NCBI GenBank assembly: GCA_004154925.1
Contig: QJNS01000004.1
Coordinates: forward strand, 372,001 to 436,000
DNA length: 64,000 nucleotides
Source of the DNA: Monosporascus cannonballus
Taxonomy: Eukaryota > Ascomycota > Sordariomycetes > Xylariales
Direction: 5' to 3'
Shown here: positions 51,401 through 62,200 of the stretch, in pieces
Numbering within the stretch: the stretch's first letter is position 1
Layout: the number at the start of each line of letters is the position of its first letter
Notes under the pieces: generated by a model
Database searches by the model: none
Told to the model about the DNA's origin: nothing
Seen by the model: the letters and a program-made list of their open reading frames with translations, nothing else
Made by a program: the position numbers and the translations under genes

Positions 51401-52600
51401 AACTGTAAAAAGGTAATTCATAATCTTTTTTATTTTTGAATAATTTTTTAAATCTTCTATATTCCAGAAGTATCGTAAAAACTTAATCTGGAATCCTTAC
51501 TTCCTTAATAATATAGCAAACCTTTCGGTCATTTTCGTAAAATATCTGTCTTTCGTTCTTTTAAAAAAGTTGTCGTTTTTTTCAATTAATCTGTGAATTA
51601 CTGGAACAAACCCAAGATATTCCCAAGATAATATCGTATTCGGAAATATCAACAATATTGAACGAAACGCGTTTTTGATATCCTTAAATCCATATAAGAA
51701 ATTTTTTGTGAGATAACGCAGCCTCTTAGAACAAGCCAAAAAAGGCTAAAGCAGGACCCTCTTTATCCTGATGAGACCTTGTTTAAATATCAGGAAAAGT
51801 AACTAGTTGCTGATATAGCCCAGAGAGGTTTGGAATTGCTGACCTTTTGATATTGTGATTAACGTCGCACCCTCGCTATCTTACATTTTTCAGTTTTCAG
51901 AGAACTTATCTATTTTCACACGTAAATAAGCTTTCGTCCACTGTACGTAACTTATAAAACTTCAACTTATATTTCCAGCAAATTTGATGTTTTTCTGGCA
52001 TCAGGGGAAAATAAAATTGCTTTCGGTTTTGAAAACGATTATCGTTTGAAATGTTTTGTTTTTATACTAAAAGAAATCTTAATTTAACTGCGTATTCCTT
52101 TTACTGCCTTATATAAGGTCTTATATAACGGGGCTTTTTGATATCTTATTTTCGAAAACCTTTATCGTTTTTTGATTAACGTGTTCCGTTTGCGAAAAGA
52201 TATTTCCATTTTCGAGTTTTCTTAATAGCGTACTGAGTATAATAGTTATCCATATACTTATACCATTTTTTTCTGCTTAATTGGTATTCTAAAGTTATTA
52301 TTTTCTTTTGGCTTAATTTTTAATTCTGTATTTTTAAGTTATAAGATCGGAAAAATGTATTCCCAAAAAAGATATTCCCATATATAGAAACTCATATTGG
52401 ATGCAAAATATTGGGGAATAATATAAGCATCTTTTCAATATACCCTTCCGATTTCGTTTTGAATTAGGATATAAGTGGCAAAACCCGGAGTATTCTGGTT
52501 ATCAGGATGTTTTTGTATATCTGCATTCGTTATTAGACTCGGTAAGTATTTTTTTCGTTTTATTTAGGCCAAAGGTTATTATTCTTTTGAGCTTTAAAAT
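48356..52600 (-). pseudogene. pol: pol of copy J (protease region, RT, RNase H, integrase, chromodomain)
   Basis: On minus, the chromodomain at about 48430-48560 reads YLIK and KPFNHITNTINLV. The integrase is at 48600-50000. RNase H at 50280-50560 reads KRCQKAFQIFINAIINKLI and KDYWPLL. RT at 50760-51400 has FNFQDDYYRIKI near 51060, and its Y-L-D-D position near 50850 is damaged. A minus-strand open stretch at 51497-51739 lies just upstream of RT. The protease is not clearly readable. Confidence 0.82.
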
Positions 52601-52999
52601 AAACGAGATAATCGTCAAAATTGCAGACAGTAAAATGAACCAAATTATAAAGATTTATTACTGGTATTTTTTCATAAATAATATATTTTAACAGGTTATA
52701 AAGTTCCGAAAATAATTATTTATAGTTGTCGATATTTGGTCGAAATTAATCGTCCTTTATGTATATTATCCTTTTGAAAATTAAGAAAATATTAATATCG
52801 TAACTTTATATTTACTTTAAAGGTCGTTTGTGCTAAATAATAATTATAGGTTTTAACATTAAAATCTTGGTTAATTAAATAATTTTCGTACTTTAAGATA
52901 TTGTTTCGGATTTAAATAATTGTACTAATAATAAATTTTAGCTAGAAAAAAAATCCAATTAACTGTTTTCTTTTCTTTTTATGCCTTATTATCTCGGTT

Positions 53000-53652
53000 T
53001 TATTTAGCCCCTTTGGCTTTTTTGGGATTAAGAAATTCTTTTCTTTTCGGAGTATTTTTTAAGGAGAAAATGATGTTCGTTTTTAAAATGCCACGTTTCG
53101 CTATAATTAAAACACTTTACTTTGAACTTATCTTTCTTGGGCTTTTTCGAAACGGAACTTGTTTTCTTTTAAGCTTTGCTCTTATTTTTTTAAATCCGGC
53201 TGCTAAAGCTCTTATCGTCGCTTCGTTTGCCGGTTTTTTTTTCTCGAAGTATCGATTAAAGGTGTATCGGTCGGCGATAATAGCCTTATTTATATATTTT
53301 ATAAAAGATTCTATCTTAAGTTTCATATAGAGTTTGTTTTTAACATAATGTTTCAAATTGTCATAATAAGGATAAAAAAATGCGATTTTTGCCAAGTTTA
53401 AAATAACTGTTGAGCGATTAAATTCGGTCCTATATTTAGCCCTTTATTTGGTTTAATAAAGGAAATAAAGCTGCTTAATTGCATATTGTTTTTTATTCGG
53501 ACTTTTAAATCAGATTCGTATTCTTTTAATAAAAGATCATCGTATTAGCTGAAAATCTAATTAATATAATTAAAGAATTTTTTAGCTTCGTTTTTAAGTA
53601 ATTCCTTAAAATGGGTTCGAATTATTAACGGATGTGTTCTATTAATAGCTGA
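53000..53652 (-). pseudogene. gag: gag C-terminal part of copy J with CCHC knuckle
   Basis: On minus, 53117-53395 is open and reads KLYMKLKIESFIKYINKAII then ADRYTFNRYFEKKKPANEAT, typical of the Gag region upstream of the knuckle. A run of nine A (minus strand, near 53243) likely carries a one-base slip. In the shifted phase the frame continues to KVKCFNYSETWHFKNEHH near 53065-53120, a C-x2-C-x4-H-x4-C knuckle with the second and last Cys changed to Tyr and His and a Gly changed to Trp. The 5' end of gag is missing. Confidence 0.8.
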
Positions 53653-56600
53653 AAAATTGGTATACCGTAATGGTAAACTGCGGAACTTTAGGCGAAAATT
53701 ACATTATACCAGATATGGTCAATAAACTAAAACTGCTATAAAGATATAAGTTAAATTTTTATACAGCGATAAATGCCGAAGGTTAAGAATTTGCTTACGA
53801 TAATGGAAAGGTTATACGCAAAATTAATCACCTCGAAATTTTTATTTAAAGACGATACCAAACGGTTAATTTTATTATCGTTCTATTCGGGAATTACGAT
53901 ATAATCTTAGGATTACCATGGATACGCCAGTACTGAATCTTAATTAATGGCAGGACTGGCCAAATAAGGTTCGCCTTATATCTTATTAACAGACAAAAAA
54001 AGAGAAAATTAAAATCTTAATACTTAATCAATAATAACGACAAATGCAAATATAAAGATACGACAAATACCTTACCACCCAAAAGGACAAAATACAAAAA
54101 AAACGGGTATCAAAAAAATATAACATATCGTTATTATTATTAAAACGAAATTAAAGCAATTAAATAACGATCTAAAATAATAAGAATAATAGTTTTAAAA
54201 GTTAGAAAATCTGATTAATATGTTATTATAATATTACAGATACGAATGGTTTTTTAAAAAAACGCTTAATACGAAATTATTAAAATATAACGAATAAAAT
54301 CATAAGATAATCCTTAAGGAAGGATTTTTAATAAAGTTTTACCCCATTTATAACCTTAATAAAAACGAACTATATATTTTTAAAAAATACCTGGAAAATT
54401 GGTTACAAAGAAGATGGATTTAATTTTCGAAATTACTAACAGGATATCTAATATTTTTATACCTAAAAAAATGGGAAATTAGGATTTATAATTAATCATC
54501 GATAATTAAACGATATTACTGCCAAAAGTTAAATACCATTACCCCCAATTAGAAAAATAAAAAACCGACTTTACGGAACCAAAAAATTCATAGTATTCGA
54601 TTTTAAGGATAGATATAACCTTATCAAAATCAAAATAAAAATACGAATAAAAAATAACCTCTAAGACGAAATACGGATTGTTTAAGTATTTAGTTACATT
54701 AATAGGACTTACGAACGCATTAATAACCTTTTAGCAAATAATTAATTACATATTACGAGAATACCTCGATATTTTCGTCGTTTCCTATTTCGACAATATT
54801 TTTATCTTTTCGAAAACGGAAAGAATTTACGCAAAATACGTTTATAAAGTTTTTCAAGTTTTACAAAATATAAGGTTACTTATTAACGCAAAAAGGAATT
54901 AATTCCATATATAAAAAATGAAATATTTCGAATATATTATTACCCTAGGACATATTAAGATAAACCCTAAGAAAATCGTTATAGTTACAAAATGGCAGAC
55001 GCTAACGATAATTAAGGAGGTATAGGTATTCCTTAGATTTGCCAATTAGTACAAGAAATTTATTCGAAACTTTAGTAAAATAATTATACCTTTAACGAAT
55101 TTTACGAAAAAAAAATTTAAATGGATGCTAAATACGGAAAAAAACATTTTACGAAATTAAAAATGCGATTATTAACAAATTAATACTAATTATGTACAAC
55201 CTAAAGCGCCCCGTTAAATTAAAAACCGATATTTCGGATTACGCATTAAACGTAGTGATCGGATAACGAAATAATTAAGGCAAATTATACCTTATTATAT
55301 TCTTTTCGTATAAAGTAAAAAAAGCCGAACTTAATTACGGTATTCAAGAAAAGGAATTTATGGCTATTATTAAGGCATTTTGGGAATTTAGGTATTTTTT
55401 AAAAGAAAGCTTATATCAGGTTAAAGTTTATACGGATTATTAAAATCTTACCCGATTTACCATAACCAAAAAACTTACAGGACGATAATTAAAATATGCG
55501 GAAAAATCGGCGAACTTCGACTTCGTTATTATCTACCAAAAAAAATTAAAGAACTATAAAGCAAACGCTTTAAGTAAACGACCAGACTTCGAAAAGAAAT
55601 TAATCAAAATTAACTATACGATTTTCGATATTATCATAAAAAAACATTTACGCCTACGACAAATTACGATAATTCGAGCAGTACCCAGTAATATATATTA
55701 AAAATTCCAGCAGTATAACGATAATCTCTTAAAAAACCAAAAAACGGATAAAATACAAATTCCAAAAAAATGCCAAAAAGATTTAGTCCGAAAAATATAC
55801 GAATATCAGTTATACGGATATCTAGGGATCTACAAAACTTTAAAGCGATTTTAACGTATATATTGCGTTCTTAAAATAAAATTAAAAGTACAGAAAATTA
55901 TACGGCAATGCGATATTTGCGCCAGAGCAAAGGTTAGACGATATAAGCTATACGAAGAATTACAGCCATTACCAGTTATAAAGCGACCATAATATTTAGT
56001 TATATTCGACTGTATTATTAAACTTTTTAGGTTAAAAAATTTAACTATGGGAATATGTTACGATAATATTTTCGTAATCGTCGATCGATTTACGAAATTC
56101 GTTTATTTCTTATTATATTATAAGAATATAAACCCCAAATAACTAATATATATTTTTTTAAATATATCCTTAGCATATACAGATTATTAATAAAATTTAT
56201 ATTAAACAAAAAATCGATATTCGTATTAAAATTTTAATAAGGCTTTATAATATAAATCGACTTAGATTACAAATTATTTACCGTATTTAAATTACAATCA
56301 AATAAATAAATAAAATTAACGAATTAAACCGTAAAAACCTATTTACGATATTATATTAATTATAAAGAAAATAATTAAATTAAGAAATTATTAATTATAT
56401 AATTAGCTTATAATACCAGTTATTACGAAAATATTAAAATAATATTTGTAAATATAAATCTTGGTTTTATTTCAAAAATTTACAAAAAAGTACGTAATAA
56501 TAATTTGATTAATATTAAAATAATCCTTATGTCAGAATAATTACGATAATTGCATTAAGAAATAAAGACAAAATTAAAATTCGTACGAAATTAAATAAAT

Positions 56601-57014
56601 AAATATTATAACCAAAAAAGGTTTAAAAAATTAACTTTTAAAAAAAGGAAATAATTTTTCTTATTGCAAAAAATATTTAAATAAAACGACCCAGCAAAAA
56701 ACTTGATTTTAAGTATATCGGTTTATACAGAATTGCCAATAAAATCTTAAAAAATAATTATTAATTAAAATTTCTACCAAAAATTAAATTTTATTTAATT
56801 TTTTACGTTTCCTTATTCGAATTAATAGCAGATATAATCAAAATATATATGGTATAAAACGATATAAAAATAAAAAACGAATAGGTATACGAAATAGAAA
56901 AAAATATTCGATATACGAAAGCAAAACGGACTTACCTAGTACCTAATTAAGTGGAAAAAGTACCCAAACTCCGAAAATACCTAAAAATCCGTTAAGAACC
57001 TTATTGGCGCTTAA
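53653..57014 (+). pseudogene. pol: pol of copy K with readable chromodomain
   Basis: Protease from about 53660 reads WYTVMVNCGTLGENYIIPDM and later EYDIILGLPW-like text near 53890. RT is at 54310-54930, with the active site Y-F-D-N at 54786-54797 (second Asp lost). RNase H is at 55200-55520 and integrase at 55580-56750. The chromodomain near 56930-57014 reads YLIKWKKYPNSENTWKS then VKNLIGA and the stop at 57012-57014. It has the aromatic residues W and W in their usual places. Confidence 0.9.
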
Positions 57015-57686
57015 CGCCTGTTAAAAAATTTTTACTAATAATAACGGGCGCGTCCTAGTCAAGGGTCGACCAATTAATAACCGGGATATCCGGCAAGTCG
57101 GCTGTAACCTGCGTTAACGTAACGGCTATAACGGCAGCCTTTAATTGTTCTTATTCCATTTCGAGACGCTTAAATTCCTTTAGCGTTTCCGCACTTTAAA
57201 TACCGCGGCAAAGTATTTCGATTCCTCGTTAACGAAAAAGTTTTTTATATTTTCACAAACGATTTAAATAATTAAATCATTCGTTAAAATATTATTAAAC
57301 TTTTAAACATTCCTCCTTAATAATACGTTCCTCTAATTCCAAACGATCCTCCTTAATAACAAATTTACGGTATTTAAATTCGGAAGGATTAAAAAAGTTA
57401 TAAGGATTTCCGTAAGCAATACAAAAAGCATATTTTCTTAAATTGCGATAAACCTTAAAAATTTTGTATTCAAACTTACAGCGGGAATAAAAAATATTCA
57501 AAAATATAATAAAATTAAAGCGGTTAATCTGTTTTAAAAAAATAAAAACGTTAATACGTTTACGAAACCTGGATTTTTTAATACGACCCGATATAATAAA
57601 AATAAAGAAAAAAAGGTTACTTATTAAAAATTAACAAATAAATAATTTGATTTTTAAGGATAAAAATCCTGGAAAAAAGAAGATCG
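57001..57686 (-). pseudogene. aORF of copy K (antisense to pol, coiled-coil type)
   Basis: On minus, 57295-57501 is open: SRCKFEYKIFKVYRNLRKYA, FCIAYGNPYNFFNPSEFKYR, then KFVIKEDRLELEERIIKEE. After RIP-type stops it continues NYLNRL, KYKKLFR, RGIEILCRGI, SAETLKEFKRLEME and QLKAAVIAVTLTQVTADLPD. It ends VIISKNFLTGVKRQ with a stop at 57001-57003, overlapping pol by 14 bp. This is a Cys-containing N-terminus, then a long charged coiled coil, then the shared C-terminus. The start codon is not certain; 57502-57686 may hold a degraded N-terminus. Confidence 0.75.
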
Positions 57687-58103
57687 TATTATAACCTAAC
57701 GGTCTTGGCTCCTAAAAATGGTCGGAATCCTGAAAAACCAGATCCTGACCCAGCCAAGACATCACGTAACTGGCTTAAAGGGCTTAAGGGCCCTAATTGG
57801 TTAAAAGGGCTTAAGCCGGATAAGCACCACAGGGGGCTTAAAGGGGCTTAAGGGAACTTAATTAAAAAAAATGTCGTTAAGCCATAATAAACATCTTAAA
57901 CCAAAACAAGAATATATACGCTCATTATTTCCATAATCTAGATAGTTTCAGCTTGCAATATAACAACGTTACCCAAAGCACCTTTAGCAATACGAAACGT
58001 AATACGTTACTATATCTATTGCTTAGATTCCCACGATACTCCTGCCAACATAAACCCGTCGACTTAAGGTTTAATAATTGGTTAAACCGCATAGCTCGTC
58101 ACA
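57687..58103 (+). repeat. 3' LTR of copy K
   Basis: This is 417 bp, from TATTATAACCTAACGG to CTCGTCACA, preceded by a purine tract GGAAAAAAGAAGATCG (57671-57686). The first half has several GGGCTTAA-type units (57779-57850). It is little altered by RIP. Confidence 0.9.
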
Positions 58104-59028
58104 CTTAATATATTCTTTTATCTTTAAACGGACGAAATTACAAAAGAATTTAATTAAAAAATTATTACGTATTTTTGTTGTTTCATAAATTACGTATAAT
58201 ATAACTAAGTCGAACTTTTACCGGTAGCATAACTGGCCTTTAACGGCAGAAATTTCTTGTTAAAGGTAAATTTTTTTTAATTTATAAATACGATATAAAA
58301 CGTATTAACGAAATACCGGTAATTACTTAATTAAGTTTCAAAATAAAAAAAGTTATTAATTTTATTTAGAAATTATAAAAAAATACGGAATTTATATAAG
58401 TTATTATAGCGTCGATATAAACCCGGATAAAGCAATTAATTAACGTCTTTAAAAAAATAAATACCGCGTTGCGAAATAAAAAAATTAATATAATTAAATT
58501 TAAAATACGTAATGATCTTAAAATTATTTAAAAACTTATTTTAAATATACATTAAATATAAGATTACCGCAATTACGCCGCATAATACGATAAAATTAAA
58601 TATATTATCGGAGATATATCCGAAATTCGACGTAAACCTTTTAAAATTAATAATACAAAACTTATTATTTAGCCAAATTTTAAATAATAATTGATTACTA
58701 TTAATATTATTAAAAAAAAGGAAAAAAAGTATATAATAAAACGTATATTAAAGGCTAAAAAGAAGCCCGTAAACGGTTATTACCGAAAAAAGTTGTTCGT
58801 AAAATAGGCAGGTTACGCGGAACTAAGATAAAAATTATATAGCAATTTCGAAAATATACTTGCTTTTAATAATTTCGAAAATTTATTTAAAAACGGAAAC
58901 GAGATCGGCGAAAACGTAAAAGTACGAATATAGATAAAAAAAAAGGTATAAGCAAAGCTGTCGCCGCCTTACCGCAACCTTATTATTCCTTAAAAGTAAA
59001 GAAAAAGATAATATTATAAGTTAAAGCT
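58104..59028 (+). other. Unassigned lysine-rich degraded coding-like stretch
   Basis: This lies between K's LTR and L's LTR and matches no other part of the window. On + one phase reads DISEIRRKPFKINN, then IIKKKEKKYIIKRILKAKKK, then GYYRKKLF and FENLFKNGNEIGENVKVRI, with RIP-like stops between. It looks like an old coding region, rich in Lys and Arg. It could be the C-terminus of a transposase or a Gag. I cannot name the family. Confidence 0.35.
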
Positions 59029-59201
59029 TGTAGAGCGGTTCGGGCTTACGAAACGAACTCTTTAGCCCGAGCTTACCTAAGTATATATAGGAAATAACAA
59101 CCTCGTTAGTAGCTAATTATTTTCCCCTTTTTCTCCTTACCTTGAATATAAACCTTTATTGGGCTGTGCCTCCGTTTAGCTTACGCATCGTGCCCGTCAC
59201 A
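59029..59201 (-). repeat. 3' LTR of copy L
   Basis: This is 173 bp with ends TGTAGAG and CGTCACA. On minus it starts TGTGACGGGCACGATGCG, a common start of fungal gypsy LTRs by my recollection. It contains a TATA-like CTATATATACTTAG. It is much less RIP-altered than its neighbours. The 5' LTR is beyond the window, so the ends are unconfirmed. Confidence 0.65.
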
Positions 59202-62200
59202 TCCGATTAGGTATAATTTTAAAATACCCTTATAAATAAGGTAACTTTCAAAAGCCGTTATGCCTTTACGTTTCCCGTTTACGAATATTTTCCGCCCGTT
59301 TTCCAACGTTTTAACAAAGTTGTAATACTTATTAATAATTATAATTAAAAAAAGGTTTTACCCGGCAAAGTTATTATTAAACTTAAATATATTAAGCATT
59401 TCAAAAATAGCGCCTTATTTTCAATTAGTAATAAATTATATTTCAGTTATTTGGGCCCTACCTTTTGTAAGAAATAAAATGTTTTTAAATTTTATCCGGG
59501 TTTTATGCTTAATAAGTTTAATAAATATACTTACCTTTTGCCGTCGTATGTTTTCCAATTATTTTCTGATATTTTTGTATTAATTTCTTTAATATATTTA
59601 TGAAAAGTTAATTAACCTAAAGCTTAATAATTAAGCGCGCAATTTTGTTTTCGAAATAAAGGCTTAATTCTTTTTACGTTATTTATGGGTTTCCGATTAG
59701 TATATAATAAAATAATTATTTATTAAAAATTCAAAAATAATTATATAATTCAATAATGCTTTAATATTAATATTTTAATTTTGTTTAACTTTGTTTTTTG
59801 TAATATTTGTAATTATTAGGCGAATAATTCCCGATCGGGCTACAATGTTTTTACGGTTTTTGGATCGTTTTATTTTTTATATATATATTTAACTTCTTTT
59901 TTATAATGCTGTAATATTTTAGGTACGTATTTAAAATATTTTCGGGATTCCTACATATTATATTTGGCGGGCCAACTTTCTTATTTAAATAGACATTCGC
60001 GTTGCTCTCAGTTATTTTAATAATGGACAATATTTTTTATTATTTATTTTTTTGTTTTTTTATTAGGTCCGGTAATGCTATCTAAACGTCGCCTGGTTTC
60101 CGGTTATGTTACGGTTTTAGCAAAAATACTAGAAATATATTATGTATTTGTTGGTATTTGGTACGAAAAATTACTTTATACATCTTGAAACCTATTTATT
60201 TTTTAATTACAACCCGGATATAAATAAATATAAATTTCTTATTTTTGAATTTAAAAGCTTTCATTAATAAATTTACTTATTGCTTTAATTGGAATTCTAT
60301 ACGTATATAATATTAATTATAATATTTTTTGGATTGCCGTTACTTTTTCCTAATATTCGTATATTGCTTAACAAATAATCGTTATTTTTTCGAAATATTT
60401 TTTAGCTTTTTATACTTATTTTTTAAATCTTTATAAAAAGTACTTTATTATTTTTAAATAATACCCATATAAGGTTTTAAATGCGGAACGGCCGGTAAAC
60501 GCGTTCAGTATATTATTATATGCCAATTCTATATTTCGTAATACTTTTATTTAATTACTTTGATATTTATTAATATAATTATAAAAATAATATTTTAAAA
60601 CCTAATAAATTCGTTTTATTTATTTATCCGTTTTCACATGATAAACGGTCGGTATTCGCTATTTTATTTTTTATTTCTTATAAAATTCCTCTTAAAATTA
60701 ATTTATTAATAATATATTTTTATTATTAATAATTCCGGCTGATATACCGAATTTATATTTAATTTCGTTTTAAAATAATTAGATTCATTCACTTACAATT
60801 ATAATTTTAACCGTACGAATAAATAATTTTAATTTTGTAAAGTGGTTAACAATTAGCAGGACTACGTCATACCTTAGCTCGTTTAGACTTAGACTTTTAG
60901 GAAATCCCGTAATAAAATTTAACGAGATTTTTAAAAAAAAAATTATTTAGGTAACGGTAAGGGCTATAATTATCCATATAATTTATTGTATAATTTTATT
61001 ATGCTCTCATAATTTAAATATTACTTAATATATTTACGAATATCGTTTACTATATTTTCTTCATTAAAGTTTTTAATTATTAATTTTAACGTATAAATAT
61101 ATTTTATATATTTTATTTTTAACTTATTATAATATTAATTAATTCATTATTTTCTTAAACGCCTTATAACGGAATTACGAATTTATTTAGATAATGTAAA
61201 ACCTTATTTAAATCCAAAAATATCCTCTTTTCATTCCGTTTTGGCGTCCAATTATCCGTAGTAATTTTATAATATTTAAGTCCTTAATTTATAATTTTCG
61301 AACCTAATCGTAAAATTATCGGAAAACTTTCGGTTAAAATGTTATTTCGTTTTTAAATAACTTTTTTGCCAAAGGACGTAAAATGTATTCATTATAAATA
61401 ATAACCTTAATATTAATTTCGGTTTTTTAAATTTTTCAAAATCCGATTGTAATACGGTTATAATTTACGGTTATTGTTGTATAACTGCTAATCGTATTAT
61501 TATTAGGATTCGCGTTTATATTATTATTCGTAAATAACGAATTTGGCACGTATATAATATTTTATTTTTCTTTTTTTTCAAATCTTTTTATAAATATATA
61601 ATAAGTGTTTTTCGCATTTTTTTGCGGATAATAATTATTTGAATTTCTACCCTTTAAAGAATATTCAGGAATTTTATAACGAATAAATTTTACCTTATTT
61701 TTATAAAGCTTTTTGCTCCTTTATAATGTTTTAAATCGCGTTATATATTTATAACCGTTTTCCGTACGTTTTCCGGTATATTATTTATAAATTCGAATTT
61801 TTTGAATAACGTAACGATTACGTCTTTATACGCGATTTCTCTGAATATATAATCCGGATATTTAAATAGCTTATTTGCCGGGTTGGCGGCGCCTGGTTAA
61901 TATTAAATTTTAAAATTAAAATACGCAAAATAATAAACTTATCGGATTATTTTTCCCCTAAAATTACGTAGTAACGTTTTTATTATATCTTTTAACGTTA
62001 TATAATTAATAAATATTAAGAAATTTCTTTTCGTACGTTTAAAGTATTATTATTAATATTTTAAGTTTTTTATAATCACTAATAATTTTTATTGCTTTAT
62101 AATGTATTAATTTTCGAATAAATTTAATTTTCGCAATTAATATATAATTAGGCGTTAATATTTTCTGTATTTTAATACAAATATCCCTAATATAATTTTT

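Larger units (their letters stand above)
47294..53652 (-). mobile_element. Ty3/gypsy chromovirus copy J, distinct LTR, 5'-truncated
   Basis: On minus, pieces from gag (near 53640) to a 3' LTR (47294-47712) are present. There is no 5' LTR; gag breaks off at about 53652 where K begins. RIP is weaker than in the rest of the window. The LTR is not alignable with the main family. The left end cuts copy I's integrase. Confidence 0.85.
53653..58103 (+). mobile_element. Ty3/gypsy chromovirus copy K, 5'-truncated
   Basis: It starts inside protease at the junction with J and runs to a complete 3' LTR (57687-58103). It lacks gag and the 5' LTR. Its integrase and chromodomain are uninterrupted and serve as the reference for splicing D together. 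Confidence 0.9.

Noticed and set aside
51768..51793. CTGATGAG followed by a small stem and GAAAA, like a hammerhead ribozyme core
   Set aside because: The flanking stems I and III do not form, and an 8-base match is expected by chance at about this frequency in 64 kb.
51814..51886. tRNA-like fold with a GATA/TATC end pairing
   Set aside because: No T-arm consensus (GGTTCRA) and no consistent anticodon stem; it lies within copy J.
53013..53330. 105-codon open frame on +
   Set aside because: It is the antisense of J's Gag C-terminus and knuckle, which has the recognisable motif.
41724..58103. I and K considered as one element split by J
   Set aside because: They overlap from protease to integrase, and the flanking pentamers (TGCCG and CTTAA) do not match.
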